Position numbers and translations under genes: made by a program | The notes under the pieces: generated by a model | What the model saw: the letters and a program-made list of their open reading frames with translations, nothing else | Databases searched by the model: none | Told to the model about the DNA's origin: nothing | Shown here: piece after piece, positions 14,847-16,710 of the stretch | Position numbering within the stretch: position 1 is the first letter of the stretch | How the letters are laid out: every line of letters begins with the position of its first letter | NCBI GenBank assembly: GCA_018676385.1 | Contig: JABHEX010000366.1 | Coordinates: 1 to 16,710 of the forward strand | DNA: 16,710 bases | Reading direction: 5' to 3' | DNA from: Akkermansiaceae bacterium | GTDB taxonomy: Bacteria; Verrucomicrobiota; Verrucomicrobiia; Verrucomicrobiales; Akkermansiaceae

Positions 14847-16160
14847 ATGCCAGAGGAAAAGAAATGGAAAAAAATAGCTCTACTTACCGCCCGCAAGATC
14901 AATCTCGGGTGGTGGCTACAGCTGTTAGCTACTCCCCTGCTGATCACCGCCCTGCTGATCGCATGTGCCGTGCTGATCACCCGCCGCGAGTCGGACACCA
15001 TCTCATGGCTCGGCCTGATCGCCGGATCCGCAGGAGCACTTGCCATAACCGCCGCCGCTTGCTGGCTCGCCGCACGCTCACAATTTGAATCAGTAAAACA
15101 ATCCCTCGTCCGTATCGAAGCAGCGATGCGGCTGCGTAACGCGCTCACCGCCGCCGATCGCGGCATTGCTCCTTGGCCGGATGTTCCCCTCATTATCAAC
15201 GATGGATTACAATGGCGCTGGAAACGTCTGATTCCACCACTCGTTGGGGCTCTACTCATCGTGCTCTGCGGTTTCATCATTCCCGTAAATGCCAAATCAA
15301 ATCCATCACAAGCGCAACAAGAACCCAGTGCATGGAGCGAACTCGATACCAATCTCGACCAACTCGACAACCAAGAGATCGTACAGGAGGAATACATCGA
15401 GGAAATGCACAAAAAGCTCGAAGAGCTTCGCAAACAATCAGAGGACGACTGGTTTAGCCACTCCAGCTTGGAAGCGACAGATACCCTCAAGCAAAACCAC
15501 CTGAATGAACAAGATAACCTAAAAAAAAATCTCGAACGCGCCGAGCGCAGCTTAAGGACATTACATAGCAAAGGTTCAAAAATGAATGCCGAACAAAAGC
15601 AACAGCTTCTTAATGAGTTCGATCAAGCTGTGAAAAAGATGCAACAAGGCAGCATGAAACCTAACAAGGAGCTACTGGAGCAACTTCAAAAAATCGATCC
15701 AGAACAGCTCAATCAACTGACGCCAAAGCAGCTCAACCAATTACGCGAACAAATGCGCAGACACGCGCAAGGACTGAAACCACCATGAGGCGGCGGCAAT
15801 CAACCCAGCCAGGATGGCGAGGGAGAAGGAGAAAATGGTGATAGCGAAGGCGGCCAAGAAAGCGAGGTCCCAGGCAGTGGCGGTATCAACCGTGGCCCTG
15901 GACATGCGCCAAACCCACTCGGGAAGTCCAAAGAAGATACAGGTGCTGGCAAATATGAAGGACTCAAGTCCGATGACCAGTCGCGCTCGCTTCCAGGAGA
16001 CCTACTCGAGACCAGTGATATCGAACACGATCTAGATAAAACAAAGGTCAATTCATCAACCGGCGGCACCTCATCCAGCAAAGGCAAAGGAGGAGATCGT
16101 GTCTGGAAAGACTCCCTACTCCCTGACGAAAAGAAAGCCTTAAAGAAATTTTTTGATTAG
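14847..16160 (+). CDS. coiled-coil membrane protein of a MoxR-linked operon, interrupted by an in-frame TGA
   Basis: The frame runs from ATG (14847) to TAG (16158-16160), 437 codons, with one TGA at 15786-15788 (codon 314). Before it there are three membrane helices (about 20-44, 53-73, 132-150) and a long Gln/Glu/Lys coiled coil (about 165-310). After it, 123 open codons encode a Gly/Asp/Ser-rich tail. The tail includes SGGINRGPGHAPNPLG, RSLPGDLLE and the end block DRVWKDSLLPDEKKALKKFF. These blocks resemble the C-termini of DUF4175-like proteins beside moxR in PVC genomes; the family name is uncertain. The tail holds no ATG, GTG or TTG in frame, so it cannot be translated alone. The TGA is either read through, recoded, a nonsense mutation or an error. 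MoxR follows after 41 nt. Confidence 0.65.
15804..15823 (+). promoter_or_regulatory. hairpin downstream of the second in-frame TGA
   Basis: CCC-A-GCCA-GGA-UGGC-GA-GGG can fold with 4 bp above a small internal loop and 3 bp below, exposing GGA in the apical loop. The loop starts 23 nt after the TGA, a distance compatible with bacterial SECIS elements. The stem is short and no Cys codon is next to the TGA, so support is weaker than for the first case. Confidence 0.25.
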
Positions 16161-16201
16161 ACCTTCTAACTTGGTATTTGGAGTTTATAACTTAAAATCA
16201 T

Positions 16202-16710
16202 ATGCAATTCGCCACAGAATCTGAAATCACTGCCGCCAGCAAACACGTCCGCTCACTCGCCACTACACTCAACCAGGTTTTGTTTGGTCAGGAGGAACTG
16301 ATCGACCTCGTTATCACCGGCTTACTGGCCCGTGGACACATTTTGTTAGAAGGCCTCCCTGGTTTAGGAAAAACAGAACTCGTCAAAGGCCTCTCCAAGG
16401 CACTCGGGCTGGATGCCAAACGTATCCAGTTCACACCCGACCTGCTTCCAGGTGACATCACCGGCAACCCAGTGTTGCAGGAAAACGACGGCAAACGCGC
16501 CTTCGTTTTCCAACCTGGGCCGCTGTTCACCAATATTCTGTTAGCTGACGAAATCAACCGCGCATCCCCAAAGACGCAGTCCGCGATGTTAGAAGCAATG
16601 CAGGAACGCCGAGTCACCGTGATCGGCGAAACCCACGATCTCCCGGCACCTTTTTTTGTCCTCGCCACCCAGAACCCGATCGAACTGGAAGGCACCTATC
16701 CCCTACCCGA
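16202..16710 (+). CDS. MoxR-family AAA+ ATPase (5' part, runs off the window)
   Basis: The first 169 codons from the ATG at 16202 are in the window. Walker A is GLPGLGKTE (51-59), Walker B is LLADEINR (113-120), and the sensor-1 block is ATQNPIE (155-161). The stretches FTPDLLPGDITG and FQPGPLF are family signatures. MoxR ATPases act as chaperones for membrane or periplasmic complexes, usually together with DUF58 and vWA proteins encoded downstream, which would lie beyond this window. It lies 41 nt after the preceding gene on the same strand, so co-transcription is likely. Confidence 0.95.
   Translation, partial: MQFATESEITAASKHVRSLATTLNQVLFGQEELIDLVITGLLARGHILLEGLPGLGKTELVKGLSKALGLDAKRIQFTPDLLPGDITGNPVLQENDGKRAFVFQPGPLFTNILLADEINRASPKTQSAMLEAMQERRVTVIGETHDLPAPFFVLATQNPIELEGTYPLP

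Noticed and set aside
15785..15841. New gene starting at the ATG that overlaps the TGA (ATGA) at 15785
   Set aside because: It gives only 18 residues, very rich in Arg, before another TGA, and lies in a frame different from the conserved-looking tail.
8558..16160. General reassignment of TGA to a sense codon (for example Trp or Gly)
   Set aside because: All other genes are intact without internal TGA, and three genes appear to end properly at TGA (3572, 10666, 14680), so at most a few TGAs are recoded.

Overview
The window looks like a chromosomal segment of a verrucomicrobial (PVC-superphylum) bacterium with moderate GC content. The assignment rests on gene types rather than on a marker gene. 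It carries a membrane-anchored squalene-cyclase-like toroid protein, a coiled-coil membrane protein with a long Gly/Asp-rich tail, and MoxR. It also has an ECF sigma factor followed by an anti-sigma/YfbK-like protein, a secreted SHD1-like protein, Rex, and a UDP-sugar-type Gfo/Idh/MocA dehydrogenase. Few genes show a strong Shine-Dalgarno sequence. No tRNA, rRNA, CRISPR array, insertion sequence or prophage gene was seen.

Layout. 1-2523: the possible 3' end of a plus-strand gene, then a minus-strand run of a coiled-coil membrane protein, argG and a group II truncated haemoglobin. 2835-4207: two unrelated membrane zinc metalloproteases (YugP-like and site-2/M50-like) converge with an 8-nt gap. 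4220-6713: leuA, divergent from a lipoprotein L,D-transpeptidase. 6822-12877: a long minus-strand block that reads, in transcription order, Gfo/Idh/MocA dehydrogenase, rex, ECF sigma factor, anti-sigma/YfbK-like protein, secreted SHD1-like protein, a hairpin, map, and an SDR-type epimerase. 13229-16710: a plus-strand block with the squalene-cyclase-like protein, a strong terminator, a coiled-coil membrane protein and the first 169 codons of moxR.

The most notable observation is that two genes are each interrupted by a single in-frame TGA, with clearly coding sequence on both sides. In the SHD1-like protein the TGA (8696-8698) is followed by 45 codons that look like the natural C-terminal strand of the domain. 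It is followed at once by a Cys codon. After 21 nt comes the loop of an 8-bp hairpin whose GGUC loop resembles the SelB-binding loop of the E. coli fdhF SECIS, so this is a candidate selenocysteine codon. In the membrane protein next to moxR the TGA (15786-15788) is followed by 123 open codons with no start codon of their own, ending in a conserved-looking tail. TGA is not reassigned generally, because three other genes appear to end properly at TGA and the remaining genes contain no internal TGA. The choices are selenocysteine, regulated or leaky readthrough, recent nonsense mutation, or sequence error.

A second notable feature is the YfbK-like protein downstream of the sigma factor. It keeps the regions that normally flank a von Willebrand A domain but lacks that domain, as if it had been cleanly removed.
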